64,000 bases of DNA from Opeltia flavorubescens (Eukaryota; Ascomycota; Lecanoromycetes; Teloschistales; Teloschistaceae). Positions within the stretch are counted from its first letter, which is position 1; each line of letters begins with the position of its first letter. The notes below the pieces were generated by a model. The model did not search any database. It was not told the origin of the DNA and saw only the letters and a list, made by a program, of their open reading frames with translations. Location: contig KE546976.1 in NCBI GenBank assembly GCA_000442125.1, positions 992,001-1,056,000 on the forward strand, read 5' to 3'. This document shows, piece after piece, positions 21,256 through 31,538 of this stretch. The position numbers were made by a program, and so were the translations under genes.

Positions 21256-21906
21256 AGCGAAGAATAGCGGGTTTCGGCATTACATAATGGAGAAGATCCA
21301 TCTGCATACTTAACGTTTAGCTTGTTTATTCTCTCTTCGATAGATAGCATGAAGCACCCTTTGCCTGGGCAAGGGCTTCTGAATGACAGTCTAAATACTT
21401 ATCTTATGTATCCTGGCTGTGGAGCTGTAATATCTTGCGCATGATACGACCACGAGTAGTGCAAGATATGGTTAAAAGTTATGAATCGAAGGAAATGTCA
21501 TCTGCAGAAGTTAGGGGCTATTTAGCTTTCACATTCTCTGACTTACTATTCACCAAATTCCTGACTTTGCTATTCGGGATTGATATATTACTTGTACGGC
21601 GTCTAGACAAGACTCGAAATATTCTACTTTTTCTGCATTCTTCCGTGCATGACTCATGATCGACGGACATCACTCGATCCGGCTCCGGCATTCTTTCAAA
21701 GGTTTGATTGCGCATCAAAATCTAGTATTGCATGACACTGACCCAGACGCCATCCCCAAGCATCCTAAAACAGCACCTCCTGACCCCAATGCCGTCTTAT
21801 GCAATAAGAAAGAAAACATCATGAATCATAACCCTCCCTTCTCCCCCTCCCTTATCCTCTCCGCTACAGCAATACAACATCTACGCTCCTCACCCCCAAA
21901 CAAACC
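21256..21906. other. Convergent spacer
   Basis: 651 bp between the stop codons of the methyltransferase and the Spo12-like gene. A 74-codon open stretch at 21435-21659 has no recognisable content. Confidence 0.5.
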
Positions 21907-22441
21907 TCATTGTTTCTCTTCCCCCTTCTTCATCACCTCTCCTACTTCCTTCTCCCCCGCTTTCTCCTCCCTCTTCCCCACGTTCTTCCCAATCGTATTC
22001 GCGAACAAACTCTGTCCCTTCGCCTTGCCGAATCTCTTCCCCTTCAACGCTTCCAGTTTCTTGGTGGCGGGGCTGAGGATCATATCTGAAGGGGAGACGT
22101 AGGTGTGTTTGCCCCTGGGAATTTGTTAGTTGAATTCCTTCCTTCACAGGTGGAAATGGTCTCGGAAAGGACCCAGTCGATCAGCCATGTTGGTGCGAGT
22201 GGAGGAAGGAAGAGAGCGTAAGTAGTCAGGGACTAGGATCTTGGGTTGGGAAAAGGGATGACAAAAGGGGGAAAACGCACTTATCCTCGTCAAGTCTCGA
22301 CTGTAGGATCTGGCGGTGATATTCCATAGACTTTGGCTTTTCATCATCGACAAGGGAAGAATTCGCTTTCGAAGTCTTGGTGGGTGAGGAGAGTGAGGCG
22401 TTGACGTCGCGGGATTTGAGGGGGGATGTTGGTGGGGACAT
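21907..22441 (-). CDS. Spo12-like mitotic exit regulator
   Basis: Two exons (22281-22441 and 21907-22114; intron 166 nt with a ctaac branch point) encode 122 residues. The diagnostic block is LSPATKKLEALKGKRFGKAK followed by GQSLFANT, which matches the Spo12 family core of a phosphorylatable SP motif, a KL..FK segment and a final SLFA. Upstream lies PKSMEYHRQILQSRLDEDK, also typical of filamentous-fungal members. Spo12 proteins are small nucleolar or nuclear proteins of the FEAR mitotic-exit network. The tail is Lys/Glu-rich. The ATG at 22441 was chosen because it starts MSPPTSPLK in frame; an upstream exon cannot be excluded. Family call good, function inferred. Confidence 0.8.
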
Positions 22442-22796
22442 TTCTTCTGAAAAGGATTGAAAGTGAGGAGTTTGCTGGGTTTGTTCGGAGGATATGATCA
22501 ATGCTGGTAGATGTTGTTGGAACTACTTTCGAATATGGGGTTTGTGAAATGCGGCAAAGGTATGTATGTATGCTGTGGATTGCAATACTTTGTATGAGGG
22601 AGTGGAGAGAGCTCCAAGAAAGGTCAAAGCCAAACGGGATATTGACGGTTCGCGGTTGGGAGGGCAACGGAGAAATGCACGGACCAACTACGTAAATCCC
22701 CTAAGTCGAGACACCCTCCGACATATCGAAAGGAAAAAAGTCGAAAAAGATAACATCATGATCAATACTTGAAAAGACCAATCTCGTTATTCGTAC
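22442..22796. other. Spacer, Spo12-like promoter and ACAD 3' end
   Basis: 355 bp; no gene supported. Confidence 0.5.
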
Positions 22797-24353
22797 CTAC
22801 AGCTTCGCTTTCAGATCCACCCCATAATCCTTCATTAATTGATCCGCCCTCTCCCTTTGCAGCTTTAACTTCTCCACAACATCCCGATGCCTCTTGTTCT
22901 CGTTCTTTCCCATCTGCTGTAAATGAACCTCATCCGGCCCGTCCGCTATCCTCAAAGTCCTGATCTGCGCCCACATGTTCGCTAACGGCGTATCCTGACA
23001 CACGCCCGCCCCGCCAAAACTCTGCACCGCACGATCAATGACTGTCAACGCCATCTGTGGTACCATGACTTTTGCTTCTGCAATTTCCTTCAATGCTCCC
23101 TTGGCATTGGACTCGTCGATCTTGATGGCAGCGTTGAGTACGATGAGACGTGCGGCGTCGATCTCAAGACGAGATTTCGCGATCCATTCTAGAAGGACAC
23201 CATGTTCGCTGAGGGCCTTACCGAACGTCTTTTTCCTTGTATCGTTGACCCGTGCGATCATCCATTCCAGAGCTCGTTCAGCAGCGCCTATGGATCGCAT
23301 GGCATGATGTATCCTTCCAGGGCCAAGTCGTCCCTGGATGATTTCGAAGCCGCGGCCTTCGCCGAGGACCATGTTTGCGGTTGGCACACGGACATTTTCG
23401 AATTTGATCTGTGCATGGCCGTGAGGAGCATCATCGTAGCCGTAGACAGAGAGGACGCGCTGTACTGTGACACCTGGTGTACCTGCGGGGACAAGAATGA
23501 CGGATTGTTGTTTATAGGTGTCTTTGTTTGAAGGGTCGCTTTTGCCCATGACAATGTAAACCTTACATCTGGGGTCGCCGGCGCCGCTACTCCACCATTT
23601 CTAATCATCCAATTAGTCGTGCGTCATGCAGAGTATCCGGCTTCAGAAAACGTACTGTGCCGTTTAGAACATATTCGTTCCCCTGCCGCTTCATTGTCAA
23701 CGTAATATTGGTCGCATCGCTCGAGGCGACGTCTGGTTCCGTCATCAGAAACGCAGACCTGATCTTGCCGTCCAGCAGAGGAACGAGCCATTCTTTCTTC
23801 TGAGCATCGTTGCCGTACTTCGCCAGTACCTCCATGTTACCGGTGTCCGGAGCAGCGCAATTTGTAGCCTATGTATCGATCCTTAGTATACTGATATGCC
23901 ATGTATTTAAGTCGATTTCTCCGTACCTCAGAAGCGGTTCTTGACTTCCCCAGATATTCTGCCATTAGACCATATTCTAAGTTTGAGAAGCCCGCGCCCT
24001 CCTTGAAATGGTTTTTTGGCAGGAAGAGGTTCCATAGTCCCAGTTTCTGTGCTTTCGTCTTGAGGTCATCGATGATGGGAGGGTACGTGGTCCATCTTTT
24101 TGGACCCTCGCCGAGTTGAGAGTGGAATACGGTGTCTGAAGGTATACATTCTTCTTCGACAAATTTCTCAACCTACAGGTAATGTTAGCAGCTACTTAAT
24201 GCTTCCAAACTGTGAATCTGTGCCTACAAGATTCAAGGTTTCCCTCGCGCGTTCACTGACCGCAAAGCGGGCAATGACGGGGATCTTGTCAGCCGCGGTC
24301 TGTGGTTTGCCACTGCTGGCAAGTAGACTTTGACTGAAATCGGATTTCGACAT
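22797..24353 (-). CDS. Acyl-CoA dehydrogenase with C-terminal AKL peroxisome signal
   Basis: Flavoenzyme that introduces the 2,3 double bond in acyl-CoA during beta-oxidation. Four exons (24228-24353, 23927-24172, 23656-23868, 22797-23600), 462 residues. The N-terminal helical domain is followed by [19 protein letters not shown], then [17 protein letters not shown] (FAD/substrate region) and [13 protein letters not shown] (middle beta domain). The C-terminal helical domain has [20 protein letters not shown] and [17 protein letters not shown]. It is closest in pattern to the ACAD10/11-type fungal enzymes. The last three residues are AKL, a standard type-1 peroxisomal signal, and no mitochondrial presequence is visible, so I infer a peroxisomal enzyme. 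Chain-length preference cannot be read. Confidence 0.9.
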
Positions 24354-24655
24354 GATAGCGGATTAAGAGGTAATGGAGGATGGAATGCAGTCCGTAAAGG
24401 AGAAAAACTTGAGCAGTTCGCCATGATGAGATATCATGCATCTTGACGGAGCTTCGACTACCCCACAATTTGACGGGTAGAAGGCCGAATCCAGAGATGC
24501 CTCGGTATTCGATACATAACCCCTGGATTGGGAATGGATGGAGAACAACACATTCGTAGAATAATATGCTGCTTTTTAAGCGGCTTGCTATGCATCATAA
24601 TACCCTCGCTATGCTACTATACAGCTCTTGCTCATTACTCAACCACTTGCCGGCC
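24354..24655. other. Spacer, ACAD promoter and LSG1 3' end
   Basis: 302 bp; nothing seen beyond flanking untranslated sequence. Confidence 0.5.
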
Positions 24656-26687
24656 TCAAAAATCTTCCTGAGCAGCTTTGGGTTTCCCACGTCGGCCTTT
24701 GAAATGCTTCTTCCCATTCGTCAACCTTACATCGGAAGGATCTATATTCTTCTCAAGTGCGACCATCGTTCGCTGCTTTCTTCCCGATAACTGCTTGCGC
24801 GCTGCCATTCCTTGCTCGCTATACTGATGGTTGAATGGCATAGTCAAGTGGCCCGCAGTACCTTGTCCAGGACCGAAGAACTTCCGGTCAAGTTTGGCTG
24901 ATTTCTCACCTTGGACGGGTGGCGCAGGGATGGACTCCAAGTCATCCATCAGAGATAGGTCTTCTGTGTCATTGATGAACGCTTCTGCTTGTGCTGCGAG
25001 AGCTGCTTGACGTTTTTGGGGTAAGTGATCTAGATCGTAGAGTTCTCGGTTAAACTCCCTCGCGTCGATCGGTGGATCGCTTGGTGGTGGGTGGCAGAAG
25101 AGAAGCTTTCCATTGACATAGTCTTTCAAGATGTAGCGTGCTGCTCTTGACTCGTCCGGTTGTCCTTGGCCAGTTTTTGCAAAGCCGCGTGCGATCGCGT
25201 AAGCGATCAAAATCTCTTCGGCTGTAGGTATACCAGTACCACCCTCTTCCAGTGGTCTTATGTGTACCTTGATACCGTACACAGCTTCAAAGAAGGATTG
25301 CGGTATCCTACGCGCGACAAGGCCTGCTGGTCCGGTAAATTCCCGAAGCTGGTCGATTGGAAGTATGCCATTGCAAACCAGTTCAGCCTTTGTGGTAGCG
25401 AAGTTTGGGAAGACAAGTCCTGGGCAGTCACATAGGATAACATCCGGGCTAAGGTGGATTGTTTGGAAATGCTTGGTTTTACCTGGTGTCGACGAAACTG
25501 ACACCTTCTTAGCACCAATCAAAGCGTTGATAGTGGACGATTTTCCGACATTAGGGTACCCGACTAAGCCGATCTGCGTTTTGCGTGGGTTTTCTGGGTC
25601 TGGATTATCAATCTGAGGTGCGTTCTCAAGAAATAGCGCCTCGAGCTCGTCAACTGTTAAGATTCTAGTTCGCGGATCAATTTCCTGATCAAGGTCCTCT
25701 TCGTCTGCCCACTGTTCCTCTTCATCCAGTACATCCTGCACCTCCAGCTTCTCTGCTTCTTTAGCGAGCTCATCATTTTCAGGCCTCGAGGATTCGGACA
25801 ATTCATCGGATGATTCAGAGGCATCGTCCTTGAGCTCAGAATCCCCGTCTTCCATCGCTTCGTTCCTGGCCTTAGCAAGAGAAGCCGAAAAGAACTTGTA
25901 ATTGATCCCAGCATCATCGAAATATATAGCCCAGGCCTCTCGTTGCTTCTGAGTCATCATATCGGCTTTGTTAACAAGCAATAGGTTTTTCTTCTTGGAG
26001 TCCACCTCCTTGACGTAGTGCTCCAGATCTTCCGAACGAAAGAGTAGTGGATTCCTTGCGTCAACAATTTGGACGACCAGGTCTGACCGCTCAATCACTC
26101 GCCAGAGTTGCCGCCATACTTCCAGATTCCTTTCGAAAGGCGTCATAAGCAGATCTTCATTGTCTTGGAGCTCAGCCAAGCCTCGTCTCCATTCCAGCAG
26201 ACTTGCTCTCTCTTTTTGGTCCAACTCCTGAGCAGTCGTCCTCTCATCCCATGGCGGTCGTCTTGGAACAGTCAGCCGGCTCCTCTTTGCCATCTGCTTC
26301 CTCAAAGCTGCCCTTTCCTCTGCAGCAGTAAGGAGATAGGGGTTCTTCTGATCCGTGTGAATGATCTTGACATTGTTCATTTTCTCTGCTGTGAAGTCTG
26401 TTCCTGCCAACTCTGCCGTGCTAAGGAACTCATTAAGAGCACCTTGCTCGGTAACACTGCGCATCTTGACCCAATCCGCTTGTTTGGGCGCATTCGTGAC
26501 ATACTGAGAGAATCATTGATATTAAATGACCGAACTAGACCATGAAACTTACTGTTTCTCCATTTTGATCAGTCCTACGGATTCCAGCCGAGACTTTTTT
26601 TCGATCTGCTCCTTTGCCCTTGCCAAAGCGATCGTTCATCAGACTGTTTCCCAGTCCGACCGTTTTCTTTGACTTAGCCAGCACCAT
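24656..26687 (-). CDS. lsg1: Large-subunit GTPase LSG1 (60S export-factor release)
   Basis: Cytoplasmic circularly permuted GTPase that releases Nmd3 from pre-60S subunits. Two exons (26553-26687, 24656-26503), 660 residues. The N-terminus MVLAKSKKTVGLGNSLMNDR is followed by the conserved VPRRPPWDERTTAQELDQKE. The permuted motif order is visible: G4 NKADMMTQ near residue 224 comes before G1 GYPNVGKSSTINALIG near 358, then G2/G3 STPGKTKHFQT and CDCPGLVFPNF. An acidic insert lies between G4/G5 and G1 (about 250-320), as is usual for Lsg1. LTV1, its 40S-side counterpart, is transcribed divergently from 229 bp away. Identification is firm. Confidence 0.96.
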
Positions 26688-26916
26688 GTTCGAGAGGTCT
26701 TCTTACTTGGAAACCTAGTATAGAAAATAGAATGGCGAATATGAATTTGTGTTCTCATTGACGTCCTCGATGTCTTACCAATCGACTGCATGGTCGGCGA
26801 AAGGCCATGTTTCGGTCCGATGCCACCGACGCTACGTCATCGAGCCCACATACGCAAAATATCTTAATTTCTACGTAGACTGCAAATTGACCGTCAAGTT
26901 TATTCAATACGTAAGG
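26688..26916. promoter_or_regulatory. Bidirectional promoter LSG1/LTV1
   Basis: 229 bp separate the start codons of two cytoplasmic ribosome-maturation genes. A CRE-like TACGTCA lies at 26833-26839. The co-regulation is inferred from the arrangement and the known biology of ribosome-biogenesis regulons. Confidence 0.6.
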
Positions 26917-28297
26917 ATGCCTCGCAAAGGCTGGATGTAAGTGACAATCGTATTCGCACACCCCTACACAATACTGAGAGCCTTGCAGAGACAAGAGTAG
27001 CGCAACTACATTTGCACTGGTCCATCGACCTCAAAATGATCCGAAAATCCACGATGTCTCCAGCAGCTCCATGGTTTTCCAGGAGCTCGCTCCCTCTCAA
27101 AGTAAGAAGATCAAAAGCCGCACGGAACTCGAAGCGGAGCTTTTCAAAGACTCAGCAAGCGCCACCAGTCAACCAAAGATACGAGAGAATGAAGGCGAGG
27201 CGGCGGAGTATGGCGTCTATTACGATGATACCGAGTATGATTACATGCAACACTTGCGAAATTTGAACGATCAAGATTCGAGAGCCGAAAGCTATTTCGT
27301 AGAAGCAGCCACTAGTAGGAAGGATGGAAAGGGGAAACAGAAGATGAGTCTAGAGGATGCGCTAAGAGAGGCTTCAATNAGCGAGGATGCTTCCAAGAGG
27401 CAACTTCTGGAGGCGGATATCTTGCCGTCAAAAACCCTCAGCGAAATCACCTATCAGAATCAACAAGACGTACCCGATGCCTTGGCAGGCTTTCAACCTG
27501 ATATGGACCCCAGACTGCGTGAAGTTCTGGAGGCGTTAGATGATGAAGCATACGTCGATGACGAAGAAGATCTCTTTGGTGAATTGGCGAAAGAGGGTGA
27601 AGTTAGTCGAGAAGTGTTTGAGGAATTGGACTTTCTGGGTGACAAGGGGGAGACAATGGACGACGAAGGGTGGGAAACGGACGATACAGCCAAGCCTGCC
27701 AAAGAATACAACGACTCAACTGTTCCTCCTGCACCTACTACAAGGGAAGATGTAGCAATGGCAGATGGAGCAGATCACGGGGATGGCGACTGGATGAAAG
27801 AGTTCAGCAAATTCAAAAAGGCGGAGAAAGCTATGCCTGCAGCCACTAAACCCAGGAATCTCGACCTCCAATCATCAATCATGACCGGCACTTCAATGAC
27901 CAGCAACCGCAGGAAGAAGAGAAAAGGTGCTATGACCTCCAGTACCGGCTACTCAATGACGAGCTCTTCACTCTTCCGTACAGAGGGTTTGACTTTGTTG
28001 GATGCACGCTTTGACAAGATCGAAGAGGATTATGCTGAGGATGGTATGGATGAGGCGGACGAAGGTGCTTCAATCGTGACGGGAAGTTCGATGCTCTCCA
28101 AACCTAGCTCAATTGCCTCAAGCCAAGCGCCCTCCCTGAGATCAGACTTCGATGGTATCATGGATGAATTTTTAGGAGGATACTCGATGAGCGGAAAGAA
28201 GCGGGTGAAGAAAGGAGGATATCAGAGCGGTATTGAGCAGCTCGATGAGGTGCGAAGGGAATTGGGTCCCGCACGTTTTGCTCGACAAAAGGCATGA
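26917..28297 (+). CDS. ltv1: 40S maturation factor LTV1
   Basis: Late 40S assembly and export factor. Two exons: a 20-nt first exon (26917-26936, MPRKGWI split codon) and 26989-28297; 442 residues. Landmarks are [38 protein letters not shown], an [15 protein letters not shown] block, [20 protein letters not shown], the acidic [11 protein letters not shown] region and the C-terminal [12 protein letters not shown] plus [15 protein letters not shown]. One unresolved base (27379) leaves one residue as Ile or Met. Transcribed divergently from LSG1. Identification is firm. Confidence 0.95.
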
Positions 28298-28749
28298 GAA
28301 TGCATGTCAAAGGCTCTTGATTTTCCTGAGGCGAGGCGTTTGATCTGGTAAGGTCGTTGAAGATACCCAGTGTGCACGATTTGCAAATCTTGAGGAGTGA
28401 TCTTATTAAAACTGCTTTGCTGGCGCGAGAAACAGATTGGTCGGCGTTTAGCATAACAACGATGCTCATACCACAACATTTTGCAGAAATTCAACTTCGT
28501 CTTGAGGCGCAGATCTTTGCAGGTCGACTATTGCTCTGAACAGTGTTGTTGTTGCAAGTCATAAATGGGTGACAGCAAAACAAGCACGGCGAAATGGGAG
28601 GCTCATTCTCGTTGACAGTCGACAATCTAATACTGAATCATCGATTCTGTAAGTGCAGATCTACGCAAATCCAACATCGAGAATGATTGCTACCGAACAC
28701 CCTCAGTGAGCATAAGGTCCCCCCGGTACTGATCAGAAACCAGTGAATA
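28298..28749. other. Convergent spacer
   Basis: 452 bp between LTV1 and the HTH gene; no gene supported. Confidence 0.5.
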
Positions 28750-29583
28750 TCATGTTGCTGTTTGATCTTGCTGAGGTCGTTGCTCAAGGGCAGGATCTAG
28801 AGCTTCATCAAAACCGCTTCTTGTATGTTCAGAAAGCCTTGGGACAGCATCAAGCGGGCGATTCTCTGGGCCAGCAAGCAATGAAGGCTGAGTTGATATA
28901 TGTTGGAGTGGTGGGTGCTGAGAGTGTGCAGGGTTATTTGCTGAGGTCGGACTCAACGGATATTGGCCTGGTAAGTGACCAACAGGAGGAAGCTGGTTGG
29001 ATGGACGCTGTCCAGGGGTTTGCGGTCCAAGGGGCTGCTGATGAACGGATTGTCCTAACGAATATTCTCCAGACGATGGCGGTTCCGATGTTTGTTCACA
29101 TAGCTGCTGACTGGACGAAGGTTGGACGGGTGAAGGATGATACTGAGTGCAGTCAGGTCGGCCGCACAAAGGTCTTCCGGGTGAAATCTGATTTGTTGAG
29201 CTTTTGTTCGTTCGCGGCGATTCGAGTATTCCCTTCTTGCCGTTCTGGCAATCGCCCTTGAGCAGCCTCGATACTGATGATTGATGAACCTCAATGCCGC
29301 ATTCTCTGAAGAGAAATATTCGTACATCTTTCTGGTGTGCTTCGGGGTGTTCTTTGAGGAATGCTTCGACAGCGTCTATGGCCGAGTCGGGGATCTTGGT
29401 AGGACGACCTTTCGGTTTGAGCTGAGGCTTGTACGTCGAACCATACTTAAGGAGATTATCTTTGATATGGTATATGGTGGTAGTGTTACAGCCAACTTCT
29501 CGACTGATGTCTTTGGCCGGCCATTTGTTGAGGAGGAGCCTCACGACTCGTAGTCGATTCTCGTGGGAAAGTTGTTGTGGCAT
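28750..29583 (-). CDS. Transposase-derived double-HTH protein with P/Q-rich tail
   Basis: 277 residues, one exon, ATG at 29583. The N-terminal half looks like the bipartite DNA-binding part of a Tc1/mariner-type transposase. A first helix-turn-helix is RLRVVRLLLNKWPAKDISRE with CNTTTIYHIKDNL. A GRP-type linker KPKGRPTKIPD follows. A second HTH is AFLKEHPEAHQKDVRIFLFR with VHQSSVSRLLKG. After residue about 115 there is no DDE catalytic domain; the rest is a Pro/Gln/Ser-rich low-complexity tail with repeating LGQ/PGQ/HQQP motifs. No terminal inverted repeats were spotted around the gene. I infer either a domesticated DNA-binding protein or a stable remnant; no stop or frame break is seen along 277 codons. 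Function unknown. Confidence 0.75.
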   Translation of the reverse strand: MPQQLSHENRLRVVRLLLNKWPAKDISREVGCNTTTIYHIKDNLLKYGSTYKPQLKPKGRPTKIPDSAIDAVEAFLKEHPEAHQKDVRIFLFRECGIEVHQSSVSRLLKGDCQNGKKGILESPRTNKSSTNQISPGRPLCGRPDCTQYHPSPVQPSSSQQLCEQTSEPPSSGEYSLGQSVHQQPLGPQTPGQRPSNQLPPVGHLPGQYPLSPTSANNPAHSQHPPLQHISTQPSLLAGPENRPLDAVPRLSEHTRSGFDEALDPALEQRPQQDQTAT

Positions 29584-29884
29584 TGCTGCATCCTAAGATT
29601 AGCATCGTCATGTTGTCAATGTTGTACTCCCTTACAATTGATAGATCAAGGATGGCCCAAGCAAGCTATTGGTGGTCCGCACACCGATGTGCAAAAGGCC
29701 TGCGACAGGCTCTGGTCCAAATTGGTCACGAAGTTTAACCGCTTTTGCATAGAAACCTCTGCGGCCCCGACCAGCTCCGATGATGTCCGATAAATTCATC
29801 CCACCTCATTTTCTTCTTTTTTCTCAAACCTCTTCAACCCCCTTCATTAGGTCATCCCAGCACTCAATTCTACCCGGAACAAAA
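29584..29884. other. Divergent spacer, HTH gene and adenosine kinase
   Basis: 301 bp; the adenosine kinase leader next to its ATG is C/T-rich. No other feature seen. Confidence 0.5.
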
Positions 29885-31231
29885 ATGGCTTCTACTGGCG
29901 ACTATCAATTGCTCTGCCTTGAGAATCCTTTGCTGGGTATGTTTGCAGATCACTTCAAAGATGTTTGGACCACCATTGGCTAATATCAGCCCACAGATAT
30001 CCAAGCAGAAGGGTAAAAGCTCCCTGCCCTGATACTCTTCGGACTGTGCAAATAAATGTCATAATAACCAATCCATAGTGATGAATCAATGCTGAACAAA
30101 TACTCCCTTAAATCCAACGATGCTATCCTTGCCGAAGAAAAACACATGCCCCTCTACGCCGACCTCCTCTCCCGCAAGCATGCCCTCATAGCCGGCGGTG
30201 CAGCTCAAAATACCGCTCGCGGCGCTCAGTACATACTCCCAGAAAAGTCCGTCCTCTACATCGGCTGCGTCGGCCAGGACGAATACGCGGACAAACTCCG
30301 CTCCGCATGCGATGCCGCCGGTCTCCGAGTCGAATACCGAGTCGACGAAAGCCAGCCTACCGGCCGATGCGGTGTCATCATCAACGGTAGCAACCGTAGT
30401 CTATGCACACATCTGGCAGCGGCGAATGAGTACAAGCTGGACCATCTGCAATCGCCCAAGATATGGGAACTGGTGAAAAAAGCCAAGTTTTACTACGTTG
30501 GAGGGTATCATCTTACGGTGTGCGTGCCTGCTGCAATGGCGCTGGCGAAGGAAGCGGCGGAGAATTCGGATAAGATCTTCATGATGAACCTTAGTGCACC
30601 GTTCATACCTTCGTTCTTCAAACAACAGTTGGATGAGACAAGTCCATATTGGGATTATGTAATTGGAAACGAGACTGAGGCAGCGGCATGGGCGGAAGCC
30701 GAAGGAGGTGAAATCAAAGGCAAGGGGACCGCAGAGATCGCCGTATACATTGCCAGCTTGAAGAAAGCCAATGAAGGGAGGAAGCGGACTGTTGTGATCA
30801 CACAAGGAACGGATCCGACGGTAGTGGCAGTGCAGGGCGAGGGAAAGACGAGGGAGTATCCGGTCCGGACGATTGATGCCAAGCAAATCTATGATACCAA
30901 CGGTGCTGGGTAAGTTTGCTGAGCTTCTTATCTCAGAAGGATCGATCCAGACCAGGTTACTGACCCTAATGCAGTGATGCCTTTGCCGGTGGATTTGTCG
31001 CTGGTATCGTGGAGGGCAAATCGCTCGAAGAATCAGTTGACATGGGACAATGGCTCGCGAAACTCAGCATTCAGGAATTAGGGCCACAGTCAGTCTTCCC
31101 TCGCCCAAGCCTTAACGTACATCTGGAGTCTTCCGAAGCACCTTCCTCTCTTGCAATTAGTTGTGAACCCTTTGCTAATCTCTTCTCCTCTTAGGTATCC
31201 CTTTCCTAAACAGACTTTCTCCAAGGCATAA
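29885..31231 (+). CDS. ado1: Adenosine kinase
   Basis: PfkB-family kinase that turns adenosine into AMP and keeps the methylation cycle running by removing adenosine. Five exons (29885-29936, 29997-30012, 30079-30909, 30975-31088, 31195-31231) give 349 residues; exon 2 is only 16 nt. The start MASTGDYQLLCLENPLLDIQ contains the usual NPLLD. GGAAQNTARGAQY and GCVGQDEYAD belong to the ribokinase fold. DTNGAGDAFAGGFVAG near the C-terminus is the anion-hole and catalytic-Asp motif (PfkB signature 2), and the end QYPFPKQTFSKA is typical of fungal enzymes. Identification is firm. Confidence 0.96.
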
Positions 31232-31538
31232 TCTTTTCCAGCATAGCGTCCGGCGTTTTCAGTGTTTCAACAACTAAAAGCGCTTCGGACTCCTGCATCT
31301 GTGTATGATGCAGAGTGTACGTCTGGCATGACGGCATGATTGATGTTCATGTCGCAATCCTCCACGATTGATACCCAAGCAATGATTTTAGATGTAGATC
31401 TAGAGAAGCAATAGAACCAGCGACTCTGTCTTGCTTAATGTGCCTCTTCATCTGTCGATTCAGTAGCTGCTGCTCTAATCGGTCCGGAAAAAGCAATAAG
31501 TTGGTCACAAGCATTCGTTCCATAGGTTGGGTAAATGT
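31232..31538. other. Convergent spacer
   Basis: 307 bp between the adenosine kinase and EST1-like stop codons; nothing seen. Confidence 0.5.
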
